Source: Anthonomus grandis grandis (lineage: Eukaryota; Arthropoda; Insecta; Coleoptera; Curculionidae). Taken from it: 64,000 nt of DNA. Shown one piece after another: positions 46,870-58,170 of the stretch; the stretch's first letter is position 1, and each line of letters begins with the position of its first letter. A program made the position numbers and the translations under genes. The stretch spans positions 34,111,879 through 34,175,878 of the forward strand of contig NC_065552.1 of NCBI RefSeq assembly GCF_022605725.1, in the 5' to 3' direction. Under the pieces are notes generated by a model. The model saw only the letters and a program-made list of their open reading frames with translations. It searched no databases and had not been told where the DNA came from.

Positions 46870-49800
46870 GCCTGCATTCGCTGCCTGTTTTACAGATTTT
46901 TTTATATTTAATTTTACTCTAAAAACATCCAGTTTTTTTAAATTTTTATAGATACACTTTTTGTTTTAAATTAATTGCCCTGTTCATTAATCTAACTTTT
47001 ATGAAAATCAGTGGGAAATTAAGGGAAAATTTTATACATTTTTTCATATTTAATTTTGTACTCTGAAAATATTCAGCTTTTTAAAATCATTAGTGAATCA
47101 CTAGACTCGACTTGATAAAATTTGGTAGTGGAAAATGTAATTATACAGTGCGGCTTTTAATTATATCCTTTCGCCCTCATTGTATTCATTATTTTTTGAA
47201 CGCGTTTATATAAAAATTTGAAATTTGACACACATCATTAGCCACCTAAATACTACTTTTTAGGTCCCTAGTATATTTTGCAAAACTCGGCAGCGGGACG
47301 CCATTTTGAAAAAATTTAGTACAAAGGAGGATCATGCGATACATAATTTGAAAGCTCCCGTTGAATGCTTTATGGTCCTAAAATATTAATTCATTACTTC
47401 TAACCATAGCAAAATGGTAGCCTTTCAAAATCTTATTTTTATCATTTTTATTTTCTTTTCTGGTGTAAGTTGTTTGTAGGTGTGTTGTTGTTATATCTAA
47501 AATATCCTATCTCAAAACATTCTAAGTTATTCAACCTTAACTTTAATAATAAGGAATTAAGGATTTTCGGCCTCTAATAAAATATAGTCGGCCCTCGGCA
47601 TCATCGAATCTATCCACCCTAAGTATACACCTGTTCCGGTGATCACCTTGAAAAATCTCTCCGAGAGACTGCTTCCCACAATTCAAGCTCGAATCGGATC
47701 CACCCTCGCTTCGTAAACTTAATTTACCACTTGGTACCGTCTAATTTTAGTCTATTTTAGGGAAATTAGAAGAAAAACGCATACTCGAATATAAGTAAAG
47801 AATATTTTAATGTTACTGCAATTTATATTAATGTGAGTGAGCATTTCGGTTCTTACAATTTACAGAAAATAATAAAAAAATCTAACTTCGACCGTATGTT
47901 CAGGCTATCATCACGGGTAAAATAAATCGGGTATATTATAAATGCAAAATATAATATTTAGAGAATATTTTCAATATAATTAAAAACACTTAAATATCAT
48001 ACAGTGCCTATTGTAGCTATAGCTAAGGAAACCTACTAGTGCCAATACCAATAAAAGTTCAATATTTTTAGTATCAATTAAATAATCGGTCACATTTATT
48101 GCTATTAAGTTTTTATCAAGGAATGTGGTGTACTTCTAACTTCATTGCTTCTTAAGCAAAACAGGAAATTTGACATGTAAGTATATTACTTTAATGAGCA
48201 GTATTTATTAAACCTAATCGCACTTTTACCATTGTTTTTAACTTTGAAATAGAGTGCCATCAATGAGTTAAGAATTTTAGGTTTACATTAATTAACCATG
48301 AAAAAATAATATTGATCATGTTTTGTTTTTTATGTCCTCTACACGAGTATTAAAAATTAACATTTATTATTTTTTTTCAAACAAATCTATAAAAAAAACG
48401 CGTTTTACCGAACTAGGACCTATATTTTTTTAAACTTTAATTTAGGAAAATAATTCAATAAGTCAGTATAAGCTTTTTATTACATTATTCTCAATCTACA
48501 TCTAGAAAGCGATTGTTGTAATGTTACCTTTTGGAAAAAATTATTTAAATATCAAAAATACATGTTTACGTATTTTTAATTCACGGGTAACACATTACAT
48601 TAAAAAAATGCGACTAAAATTACTTTTTCATGGTTACTTGTCACATGTTTGACATTATCTGTCAAAAAGTGATAAGTAGGTGTAAAAATATACTGGATTA
48701 ATTTTATTTGTTGTTCTCTGGTACTATTTACTAAAAATCACACCATTCTTGTGGATAAATGTACATACTCTTCCTATATCTTTTGGATTTTCCACATTTA
48801 ATACAAGTGCAACATAACAATGCGAAATTGTCTCGTAAATCTGTGATGCAAGGAACAAAACTTCATTGATAAAAGTACATATACAAAAACTTGATTGTAA
48901 TAAGATCACATTTTTTTAATGTTAACTTTCTGTGTATGTCTTGTTTAACATATTCAAATTGTCGAATAAATCTTATATATACAATTTAATTTACATAATA
49001 CTTCTTTTTTATTAGTCAATATTCCAATAATAAAAACTTACACAAGTAAAAGAAAAAACCTGATTTATTAATATATTAATTTTTTCAAATAAAATTATGA
49101 AATAAAATTATTTATTATAGGTCAATATAAACAATTTAAGAAAAAATCATGCATGTTAATTTTTTGTAATGTCTCTTTTACTCTGAATATACATTTGTTT
49201 TTGAGAAAAACATTTAATCATAAATATAAAATCATCCTGTAAATAAAACATGATATATATATGATTCAGATCTTAGAAATATTTACTTAAAGTACATTAT
49301 ATATGATTTATTTTAATGCGAAAGGATACACTATTTTTTAAATATATTTTAAAATTATTTTTTTGGAGCAATTTGAATAAAATCAAAAACTGATTGATTC
49401 AAAAATTCCTCCAGTGTTCTATGCCTGTATGTTTTGTTTATTTGTTTAAATTCTGACAATTATCTTAGCATCTACTAAGCTTATCTAAACATAATCACCT
49501 TTCTAAAAGTAGTTTTATTAAATATTCTCATACCTACGCTAATGCCATTTCTCGAAATCTTTCTTCTAATTTATATTGTTGCCAATGAATTACAAGTATT
49601 TCAGTGAAAGGGTATCCGGTGATATTTATACGTCTTAAAGGTCTCGTATAATTTGGGTAATTTAACGATTTGTATATATTAAACATATAACGGTTTAATT
49701 GCAAGTGGACAGAGATATAACCATTAACGTAACTTTTATAGTTGACCGTAAAAGAGGTCTGAATTTATAATAACAATAAAAGGAGTAATTCAAGATGTAC

Positions 49801-49970
49801 AAGATAAAATTGAGCTTCCGTCGACATAATTGATGTTTTATGCACGTGAAGGATTTTAATTGATTTGTCACACAAATCGGTGCAGTAACGGACCTTAAAA
49901 TGTCAATAATTTTATACTATCAACTTTCAAGAAGCTTCTATTTTCTACACAGTTTCCTGATTTGACCTCC
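46870..49970. other. AT-rich intronic stretch with a small GC-rich spot
   Basis: No gene or element is recognised. Positions 47575-47720 are GC-richer (ggccctcggcatcatcg, ctccgagagactgcttccc) and may be a conserved non-coding element. The rest is AT-rich. Confidence 0.4.
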
Positions 49971-49984
49971 AGAATTACGGAGAA

Positions 49985-50560
49985 TTGGATAAATGTAACT
50001 CACTTATGGATACTTACCGATCGGATGATATACGAGGACAACATAAACTGTACACTCTTCTTATTCTCTCCTCTAAAAACCCCAGAACCTCTCGGCATTT
50101 ATCCAGCTATCTAAAGTATTCCCATACCAAGAGAGACTATAAAACTCCCAAAGCTTATCGGCCTATTACCCTATAATTTTTTTGCTCTAAATATATAAGA
50201 GATAAAATCCTGACATCTGACCCTGTTATATACTCTAGGGTGATCAACAGACTTTGCCCTACACTCAGTGATGGAGCACAAATGGTCCACCCTGAGTATA
50301 TTTGCTCACATCAAGGGTTCGTTTAACAAATCAATCTTTTGCAAAATAAGCCAGTCACTAAAAATTCTAAACAATTCAGATAAATTAATCTGGTGCATTT
50401 TTAGCATGCTTTCCAAGAATATTATATGCAAACTGGTAAATTTGAACAATTGCTTTGCGAGTGAATGAGACTTTAGAGTGCCCTAGTGAGGCCTAAGTGC
50501 AATTACAGATAAATATGTATATAGGTGCCTGGGCATTATTTTCTTTCCCTCCCTAAGTGA
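49985..50560 (+). pseudogene. LINE reverse transcriptase fragment (R1/LOA-like)
   Basis: The plus strand reads KAYRPITL (fingers) at 50155-50176. After a shift comes MEHKWSTLSIFAHIKGSFNK, where relatives have an Asp-rich motif A (FLDIEGAF), here HIKG. Then come FCKISQSLKILNNSDKLI and IICKLVNLNN, with traces of the motif B region after 50460. The first catalytic Asp is lost. Only the middle of the RT remains. Confidence 0.65.
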
Positions 50561-50968
50561 GTAATATACATTTTCTGCTTTACGGCAAGAAAAGGGCACT
50601 TTCAGCTCCTTTCGTAAAACAAAAGAGGCCCCTTTTTCTTATGCCAGAGTAGAAAAATGATGTACTAACTGCGGCGAAATATGAAGAATTCCAAGATCGC
50701 AAGTTAATTATCCTCTGTTTTATCTAGGGATACAGAATTGAGTGGAGCAATAAACTTACATAAGATTTTGAATATTTTTTAATTTTTTCCCAGATGTGGC
50801 ATAATCCATCTTAGATATATAATAGGAGCTCCTATTAATTTTTTTTATTTGAAATTTATTATCTTTTTAAACACCTTCAATGTGAGAATCTAAATTGAAT
50901 TACCCTATGTTAGGTACAAAAGTCTCATCCATCAACCAACATTCAAAATTGACGAAACCAAAGAAAAT

Positions 50969-50985
50969 ACAAAGTCACGGTCTCA
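50969..50985. repeat. 17-base string shared with the 18.4-kb palindrome
   Basis: acaaagtcacggtctca is identical to 18384-18400. On the minus strand it lies 15 bases downstream of the hammerhead-like motif, and similarity continues loosely to about 50950. It therefore looks like the 3' flank of the same element. Confidence 0.6.
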
Positions 50986-50999
50986 CAACATATCATTGC

Positions 51000-51041
51000 A
51001 GGCTACACGTGTTTCGCTCTAGCTAGAGCATCATCAGGCCT
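51000..51041 (-). ncRNA. Hammerhead ribozyme-like motif (type I, short stem III)
   Basis: Reading the minus strand from 51041 to 51000: AGGC forms the 5' side of stem I, followed by the conserved core CUGAUGA. One extra U comes next, then the stem II hairpin GCUCU-AGCU-AGAGC, then core GAAA, where the last A with C makes a two-pair stem III around the loop ACGU and closes with GU. Next is A at the cleavage position, and GCCU pairs back to AGGC. All conserved core bases are present. The one departure from the classic fold is the U between A9 and stem II. Minimal stem III and type I topology are known from Penelope-like retroelements, so this may be the remnant of such an element. Self-cleavage is not shown. 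Confidence 0.55.
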
Positions 51042-51519
51042 TTGAAAGCCATACATAAACTTCACACTACATAAAACTACCCTATATTAAAGTAGATATG
51101 CTTCAGGAGAAATTATATCAGATATATAGAAATAAACATATATAGAAATAAGTATATTCATAAAACTCCTTTATATCATTTATTAGACTGCTCACAGAGT
51201 TAATTAAACGGATTATAGTTTTGTCAAATAATCATAATCACCGGGCCTATTTTCTACCAATTTTAACTAATTATCAATTTTAAGCATTTTAAAGGAAATT
51301 CACTCACTAAAATAATAAAGATTCTTTGGACGGTTATAATGAATCACTTTTCCGTTCTTTTCTTGTGTTATTTTAATCTAATAAAAATAGTCATTTATAA
51401 AATAACAAGTCTGAAAATTGTGATATCTAACCTTATGAATTGTGCATTTTAATAGGTAAAGAAACATCTGTTTTTAAAAAATAAAATTTATTAAAATGAA
51501 CCAACCAAGAAGGTGAAAT

Positions 51520-52345
51520 CCGTCATAGCACATTCTGGTGGTCAAACAATTTAATGTAATCTATTGTAGTGCAATGGAGCCTGGTTCAGGGTGGCGTTTT
51601 GTATAGAGTCCATTTTTAATTTATTGTGCTTCATTTATCCCTATCAATTCAAAACATTCGCGAATAAGATCATCTCTTTCAATGGGATGGTCAGCAGATC
51701 CTCTTTACTCGGCGTATCTGTATACCAAATCCTATGTTTCCTGAGGCCTTGAGCTCCACAATTTGCGACTGAGTATTCCATCTACTCTTCTTCCTCAGAT
51801 AAGCCTATTTTGTATAGGTTATAGGTGTAGTGGCCTGTAAGCGCCTCTACTAGCGTATTTAAGCATTTCCGGCCAAATTTTAGAGTTAGATCCGTTCTAC
51901 CAGCGTGAAAGCTTAGGAACTTTTTGAAGTGAACCAACCCAATGTCACATTATTTTGGACGATGTTCGTTTCGCGATCTCTTCTTTAAGCAAACCTGTGT
52001 TGAACCGAAAAGATATTTTATAAAGTTTCCTTCACATAATTTTTGTTGCGTAAATATCCGCAATCACATTTCCGACGTGATTGTCATATCCTGGTTTTCA
52101 GACCAGAGTAATCTGATCAGGTTATTGAGTCTGCTGTGACATTACAGTTAGTAGTAGTCTGGACGCGTATGTAGAATCGTTCAGGGCCCTAAGAACCGAT
52201 TGGTCATCGGAGAATATCGTAACTTTTCGTATGTTTCTGTGTCCTTTTCCAGATAGGATTTCCAAAGTTTTCAATACCCCGTATAATTCCACCTGGAAAA
52301 TTGTTGTATCATTTTATGGATTTCTGTGCTCTAGGCCCTACTATT
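51520..52345 (-). pseudogene. LINE remnant: RNase H domain and C-terminal tail
   Basis: From 52345 downward on the minus strand, broken frames read TTIFQVELYGVLKTLEIL, IRKVTIFSDDQSVLRALN (the Asp of the RNase H core), ITLVWKPGYDNHVGN and then IADIYA (the conserved W.PGH..G...AD region with His changed). A C-terminal segment follows containing GRRVDGILSRKLWSS. Only I, R1 and LOA-type LINEs carry an RNase H domain, so this is a different clade from the Jockey-like copies elsewhere. The first part of ORF2 is missing. Confidence 0.7.
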
Positions 52346-52914
52346 TCTACCCCAACTCCTTGAAGTGTTTTTAATTGATGCATAGAAGTGCCACATTAGC
52401 AATCTTTTTTTTAACAACTTTAGGTTTACGTACATTCTTCCCTTGTGGAAAAGAAGAATTTCATTCGAGGCAGTTTACCGGGTTCATATGAGGTTCGTTC
52501 TCACAGCAGTAAGAAACAATAAAGTTTTCGACAAATAAACATACGCAATAGAGTAAAATGCGTTCGCACAGAAACTTCTGATCGGTTTCAAACCAAAAGT
52601 TTGATGTTCTTTCACAAATTTCTTATCGTCATCTGATAGTCAAACTTATTTTCGAACTTATTTTAAGCAAGGTATCAGAGCCAATTAATGCCGATCTTCG
52701 GAATATGAACATAACCTCTAAATTGTTGTTTGTGCTTTGCCGTTTTGTATAAACCCTGATATTCGTTTTGAAATTGTTGTAATAGTCTAAAAATACATAT
52801 TAAGGAAATGAGTGATTTTGAATCGTCGGTGAATTTGAATTATCAGAATTTTCTGATATCGATACAGATTTCGTAGATTTACTTGAAGAACTGATAAGAC
52901 TCAAAAATCAAAAT

Positions 52915-54378
52915 TATTTAAAACTATTATCATAACTATATAAAAAAGGAACAACATCAGATATTTCCAACTACAGACCCATTAGTGTTATTACAAGTTT
53001 TACAAATACTTTCAAAAAACGCCTTAAAGTCAGATTCTATGACTATTTATTATCAAATAAACTACTGAATAAAAATCAATATGGTTTTATAGAGGGCAGA
53101 AGCACTAATGATGCATTATTTAATCACACCCAGATACTTGAAACTCTTGAGAAGTTTGGTGTTGAGAAGTTGGGGTGTAGTGTTGAATGTTTTTAAAAGT
53201 TATTTACATCAGAGATCTCAAATTGTTAAAACAGATAATATTTATAGTAATCCTTTGAATGTATTTATGGGTATACCACAGGGAATGTCAGTGCTTGGCC
53301 CATTATTGTTTATTTGCTATATAAATTCATTACTGGATCTAGATAATAATGACATATTTACTGGTTCATCATAGGATTCATTAAGAGCGAAAATTGTTAT
53401 TGGTCTAAGTAAGCTCTTGTAAATTATCACTTAATCTTGCTAAAACACTTTATGTCGCTTTTTCTCTTACTGAATCAAATAGACCTTTATACAACTCAAT
53501 TACTCTTCAACAAGCCAATACAACAATATATGAGGTGTCACATACTAAATACTTGGGCATAACTATAGATCAACATCTTAAATGGTCAGAACATATTCAT
53601 GATGTAACAAACAAATTAAGAGGTCTAATTCACAAATATTACCAGATAAGTACCATATTACCTCATAAAATTATAACTATGATATACAAATCATTAGTGA
53701 AATCAATATCAGGATACAATATTATAGCCTAGGAAGGACTTTACAATAATGCTCTCAGTCAGTTAAATGTAATTCAGAATTACCTATTAAAGTTTATTTA
53801 CAGAGAATATTATCTATATCCAACAAATCAACTATACAATGAAAGCATTTTGAATGTTAGAGGTCTATACTTTTTAAGCAATTATATTTATTGTTATAGA
53901 AATAAAAATAAACAGCATGTAGATCATGCTTATCCCACCATGAATAGTTATAATGATATGTTAATTTTCCCTTTTACAAGGTTTGATGGTAACCAGAGAT
54001 TTGCATCTGTAGTTGCACCAAAAATATAAGAGAACTAAAAAATTAATAGCAATATATTAAACAGGTCAAAATATTTATTTCAAAAAACATGAATAATCTG
54101 TTAAAATGTTTGTAATTTATTGTGATGTGTTTTCAGATTGTTTAAGATCAAATGGGTATTTCTTGGGGATTGTTAATGTAAATCATTGAATATAAGTGTT
54201 GTTATTAATAATCAATATTGTTAGTAAGTTAAGGCCACAGGAATACATTATTTCACTTGTGTCATAATTTAATATTAGGAATGATGTATACTAAACTTCA
54301 AGCACATGCAGGTAAACACCTAAAGATAGGATTATACACATGCTTGTACTGTACATTTTCTAAATAAATAAAAAAATT
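52915..54378 (+). mobile_element. Decayed LINE, RT to A-rich tail
   Basis: The plus strand reads SDISNYRPISVITSFTNTFKK, then NKNQYGFIEGRSTNDALF and NVFMGIPQGMSVLGPLLF with ICYINSL (motif B). After a shift comes TKYLGITIDQHLKWSEHIHD (thumb) near 53540. The YADD box is lost in a broken patch near 53370. The 3' end is an A-rich taaataaataaaaaaa at 54361-54376. The motif A palm is disrupted near 53150. Inactive. Confidence 0.78.
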
Positions 54379-54379
54379 A

Positions 54380-55248
54380 ATTTAGATGAAACTCTGTCCC
54401 AATATAATAGAATAGAATTTCTCGACCATTTTAGAGTAAGCTCTGAAGTAGCAAGTAATTACACAATTTTAAACTTTATTAATGATATACTCCTATTTTA
54501 AGGTTGTATTGTAAATTTGTTTTTGTTTATATTTTATTTATTTTCCTATTTCCTACTCGCATAAAAAGGTGAGGTTATTGCTTTTGCTTTTCTTCTTTTT
54601 TATTGGACCTCACTCATCCCGTGTTTGATATTCGCACAGACGGTTTCAAATCGATAACAAGTTCTTATATTTCACGCATACGCATTAATGAATAAACCTA
54701 TGGTCGCCCGACGTGACATAACAAGTATATTTCAAATTCCCCTCAGACATTATTAGTGTACATTCTTTAAATGTAAAATCAATCATTTTCATAATCAAAT
54801 GCAAAACTTTGTTGTAAATAAATTTAATGTGAAGCAACTAAGCTGGTATTTCGACTAAAATAGCCAATACTATTAACTTTAGAAATGCAATAATATAGAG
54901 ACAAAAAAATGTTTATATATGCATTTATGATAAATAATTTCCAGATATAAGACTTCTAAGGAAAAATGAGCAATCTATTGGCAAAACGGGTTATTTTTGA
55001 GTTCCTATGCAAGTATTGTTCATTATAATGTCTCAAAGAACCTCCTTAAGTTTGGCACCACCTTTTTGGAACACCTAGTATACATACGTACAGGGGACAA
55101 TATAATAAAATTATATTATCTAAGCAAACCGATAGACAAAATAAAATCAATAAAAAGTTGTAAAATAATGATTAACACATAACCCATTTTTGTTTTGATC
55201 CACATTGTTAGATCACAAGCACTTATGAACTAAAAAATCGACAATGAT

Positions 55249-55249
<1 letters not shown>
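54380..55249. other. AT-rich non-coding stretch
   Basis: No gene or element is recognised between the LINE tail and the AAT microsatellite. Confidence 0.4.
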
Positions 55250-55282
<33 letters not shown>

Positions 55283-55766
55283 TTTTTTATTTGCATAGAA
55301 GTTTACAAAATCTAGTAATAAATTTACGCAAATAAAAGGCCTACAAATTCGAAATTCTGCCATAGCAGATTCTGGTCTTTAACATTGTGGCCCCACACTT
55401 CATTAAAAAAAATATTAATTTCAGTAACGCTTAACTAATAACTGATTAAATACAGCTTTTTCTTCAATCATATACCTAATAAACCTACATATAAAAGTTC
55501 TAAATTCTAAATTTGACAGTTTAACATCAAGCAAAACAATACACATTACAAACACCCTAAAAACAGATTAAATTTTTTGTTAAATAACAAAAAATAGGAA
55601 AATTATTACAGACGGTAAATAAATAAATAAAATGATCCCAATACCAAAAATTGTAATCAATTACTCAAGAAAACAACCATTCGAAAAGTTAAAAAAGAAG
55701 AACCTAAATTATACTTAAATTATATACCATGCTGATTCATCAGATGTACAATCTTGTAATACTGTA

Positions 55767-56257
55767 CACTGTGTCCCATTTTGGATGAGACTGGAGGGTA
55801 TCTCTGTCATTTTTTAAGATAGAGCTTTGCGGTTTTCGCGACCCTGTATCACTTTTTTGTAAAACTTTTAAAGCCACAAACAGAAATATTCTAACTACTT
55901 TTGTTCCTGAAATACAGGGTGAAAACGAAAATGTTCACTTTTGGAGATGTTATTATTTCTCAGGCCCTGTATAAGATAGAATAAAAATGAAAACTGCTTA
56001 TAATAGATATTTTTACATAAAAGTCAGTGGCGTATTTAATTTTTTTTCTAATGCACTGTTTTTAAGATTGGGCACAAACTTGGTATTTTTTAAATGGAAC
56101 ACCCTGTATATTTTAACGTCAAATTTTTGCATTTTTTTTTCTGAATACATTGGTGTATCACAACCTATTCTTTAGTAAATTTTAGCTTCAAAAATCAGAA
56201 AAATCCATATTTATTTTTGTTTTTAATAGTAGGCCATGAATTCTTACACACATGCAT
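55767..56257 (+). repeat. Left terminal inverted repeat, about 491 bp
   Basis: It matches 57677-58170 in inverted orientation over its whole length with few differences. It contains four ccctgtat-type motifs (three in one orientation, one reversed) near 55843, 55913, 55966 and 56101, probable subterminal transposase sites. Confidence 0.9.
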
Positions 56258-56469
56258 TTAATTATTACTTTTTTAAAACGCCATGTGATTTAAACCTGTT
56301 TATTTAACTATATTTTAAACATTAACTTAAAATATTAATATAAACATAAAAATGTTAAAAACAAAAAAAATATATCGGACCAGGTTTAACATTAAAAACT
56401 AATTAGTAATTACAAGAATCAAATTAGAAAATTAATTACAAAAACCAAAAAAAAACAACAAATATAAAT

Positions 56470-57610
56470 TTAATAAAACTGTTCAAACTGCTGTCCATTT
56501 TGTCTTATACAAAAACCACATACAGTCTGTATTCGTCTTAAGGCATTTAAAATTATAAAGGGTTGCCTTTGTAAGTTTATGAATGCTTCTTCAGTTGTCG
56601 CTCGGAGTTAATTTATATTATTATGCCGATTTGCATAAATTTTATTTTTTAAGTACGACCATACAAAAAAGTCCAAAACACTTAAGTCCGGTGACCTCGG
56701 GGGCCATCTGATTGGCCCGTGTGTGCCAATCCAACGTCTATCAAAATGGGCACTTAAATATTCTCTAACTACCCTTGAATTATGAGCGGGCGCTCCATCT
56801 TGCTGGAAATATATTTGATGTCGCTGGGCTAAAGGTATGTCCTCCAGCAACTCTGGCAAATTATTTTGCAATATATTTAGATATCGTTGGGCAGTTAAGC
56901 GACCCTCAAAAATTGTATATACAATTTTAGTGCCCAATACAAAACAGGAAACACTAAAACCAAATCGGCCTTGTTGCTGTCGTTCAAAAGTAATATGTTG
57001 GTTTTCTTGATACCAATGTCTGGTATTTTGCCTATTAAATATGCCACTACTGCTTATATGGGATTCGTCAGACCATATTACCTTTTTTACAAAATCCGGA
57101 TCTTCATTAGTTTTGGTTAAAAACCAATTAGAAAATTCCAGTCGTTTAAACGGATCGTCAGGATGCAATTCTTGAATAATATTTATCTTATACGGTTTAA
57201 ATTTATGCTTTTTTAAAATTCTTTGCACTTTTGTTTTGGAAACTCCTATCTCTTCCTCTATCTTTCTACAGGAAATTTGGGGTCTTGCTTTCACACACGC
57301 TAAAACATTAATTTCGCCAGCTTCATTTCTATCAACATGGGGTTGCCTAGGTTTTGAATAGCAGCCATAATTTAAAAGATTAGATTTTAACCAGAATACC
57401 GTAGCCCGAGATGGCTGACGTCTTTCTGGAAACCTAATAAGATCTTTTTTATTTTTTGAATTTTGTAACAAAATAAAATAAGCTAGAGCTTTACCTATTT
57501 AAATATAATTGCTGCGCCGCTTCGACATTTTCGTTAGAAAGGTTTAAACATTTTATAATATCATACTTTTCAAAATTTTGGAATTCCATATTTTCACCGT
57601 CAGCCATCAT
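56470..57610 (-). CDS. DD41D transposase, two exons with 61-nt intron, one premature stop
   Basis: Exon 1 starts at Met 57610 or 57589 (MEFQNFEKYDIIKCLN) and runs to 57495. The intron 57494-57434 begins GTAAAG, ends TTATTAG and has in-frame stops. Exon 2 (from 57433) restores NRFPERRQPSRATVFW, the conserved paired-HTH linker of this family. Next come EEEIGVSKTKVQRILKKH (second HTH) and VIWSDESHISSSG (first Asp), followed by YFQQDGAPAHNSR (second Asp) and RWPPRSPDLSVLDFFVW. The third Asp is 41 residues after the second, which defines DD41D. A TAA at 56608 interrupts the frame. Downstream LRATTEEAFINLQRQ and NGQQFEQFY run to the natural stop at 56470. Predicted length is about 350-360 residues if the premature codon were read, normal for mariner. 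The enzyme cuts and pastes the element and acts on the TIRs in the nucleus. This copy is probably inactive by one mutation only. Confidence 0.85.
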
Positions 57611-57676
57611 TATTGATATGTATTGAGTCTTTTTGTGACTTAGTTTCCATGAATGCAATAAACAAAACATTTTTTT

Positions 57677-58170
57677 ATGCATGTGTCAAAGAATTCATGG
57701 CCTACTATTAAAAAAATAAACATAAATATGGATTTTTCTAATTCTTTGAGCTAAAATTTATCAAAGATTAGGTTGTGATACATCAATGTATTTAGAAAAA
57801 AAAATGCAAAAATTTGACGTTAAAATATACAGGGTGTTCCATTTAAAAAATACCAAGTTTGTGCCCAATCTTAAAAACAGTGCATTGGGAAAAAAAATTA
57901 AATACGCCACTGACTTTTATGTAAAAATATCTATTATAAGCAGTTTTCATTTTTATTCTATCTTATACAGGGCCTGAGAAATAATAACATCTCCAAAAGT
58001 GAACATTTTCGTTTTCGCCCTGTATTTCAGGAACAAAAGTAGTTAGAATATTTCTGTTTGTGGCTTTAAAAGTTTTACAAAAAAGTGATACAGGGACGCG
58101 AAAACCGCAAAGCTCTATCTTAAAAAATGACAGAGATACCCTGCAGTCTCATCCAAAATGGGACACAGTG
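57677..58170 (-). repeat. Right terminal inverted repeat, about 494 bp
   Basis: It is the inverted partner of 55767-56257 and carries the same four ccctgtat-type motifs. Beyond the TA, the outward sequence gtattacaag recurs on both sides after a short indel, so the true end could be slightly farther out. Confidence 0.9.

Larger units (their letters stand above)
55767..58170 (-). mobile_element. Long-TIR mariner-superfamily element (DD41D, rosa-like)
   Basis: The ends are cactgtgtcccattttgga at 55767 and its complement ending at 58170, each directly flanked by TA (55765-55766 and 58171-58172), the target of this superfamily. Inverted repeats extend about 490 bases inward on both sides. The transposase lies on the minus strand between them. 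The element sits in the 3' untranslated part of a minus-strand LINE. It resembles the DD41D (rosa) branch of Tc1/mariner by catalytic spacing. The assignment is from motifs only. Confidence 0.88.

Noticed and set aside
55735..55760. CTGATGA string on the minus strand as another hammerhead core
   Set aside because: No GAAA box or stem II pairing follows. Only the locus at 51000-51041 has all the parts.
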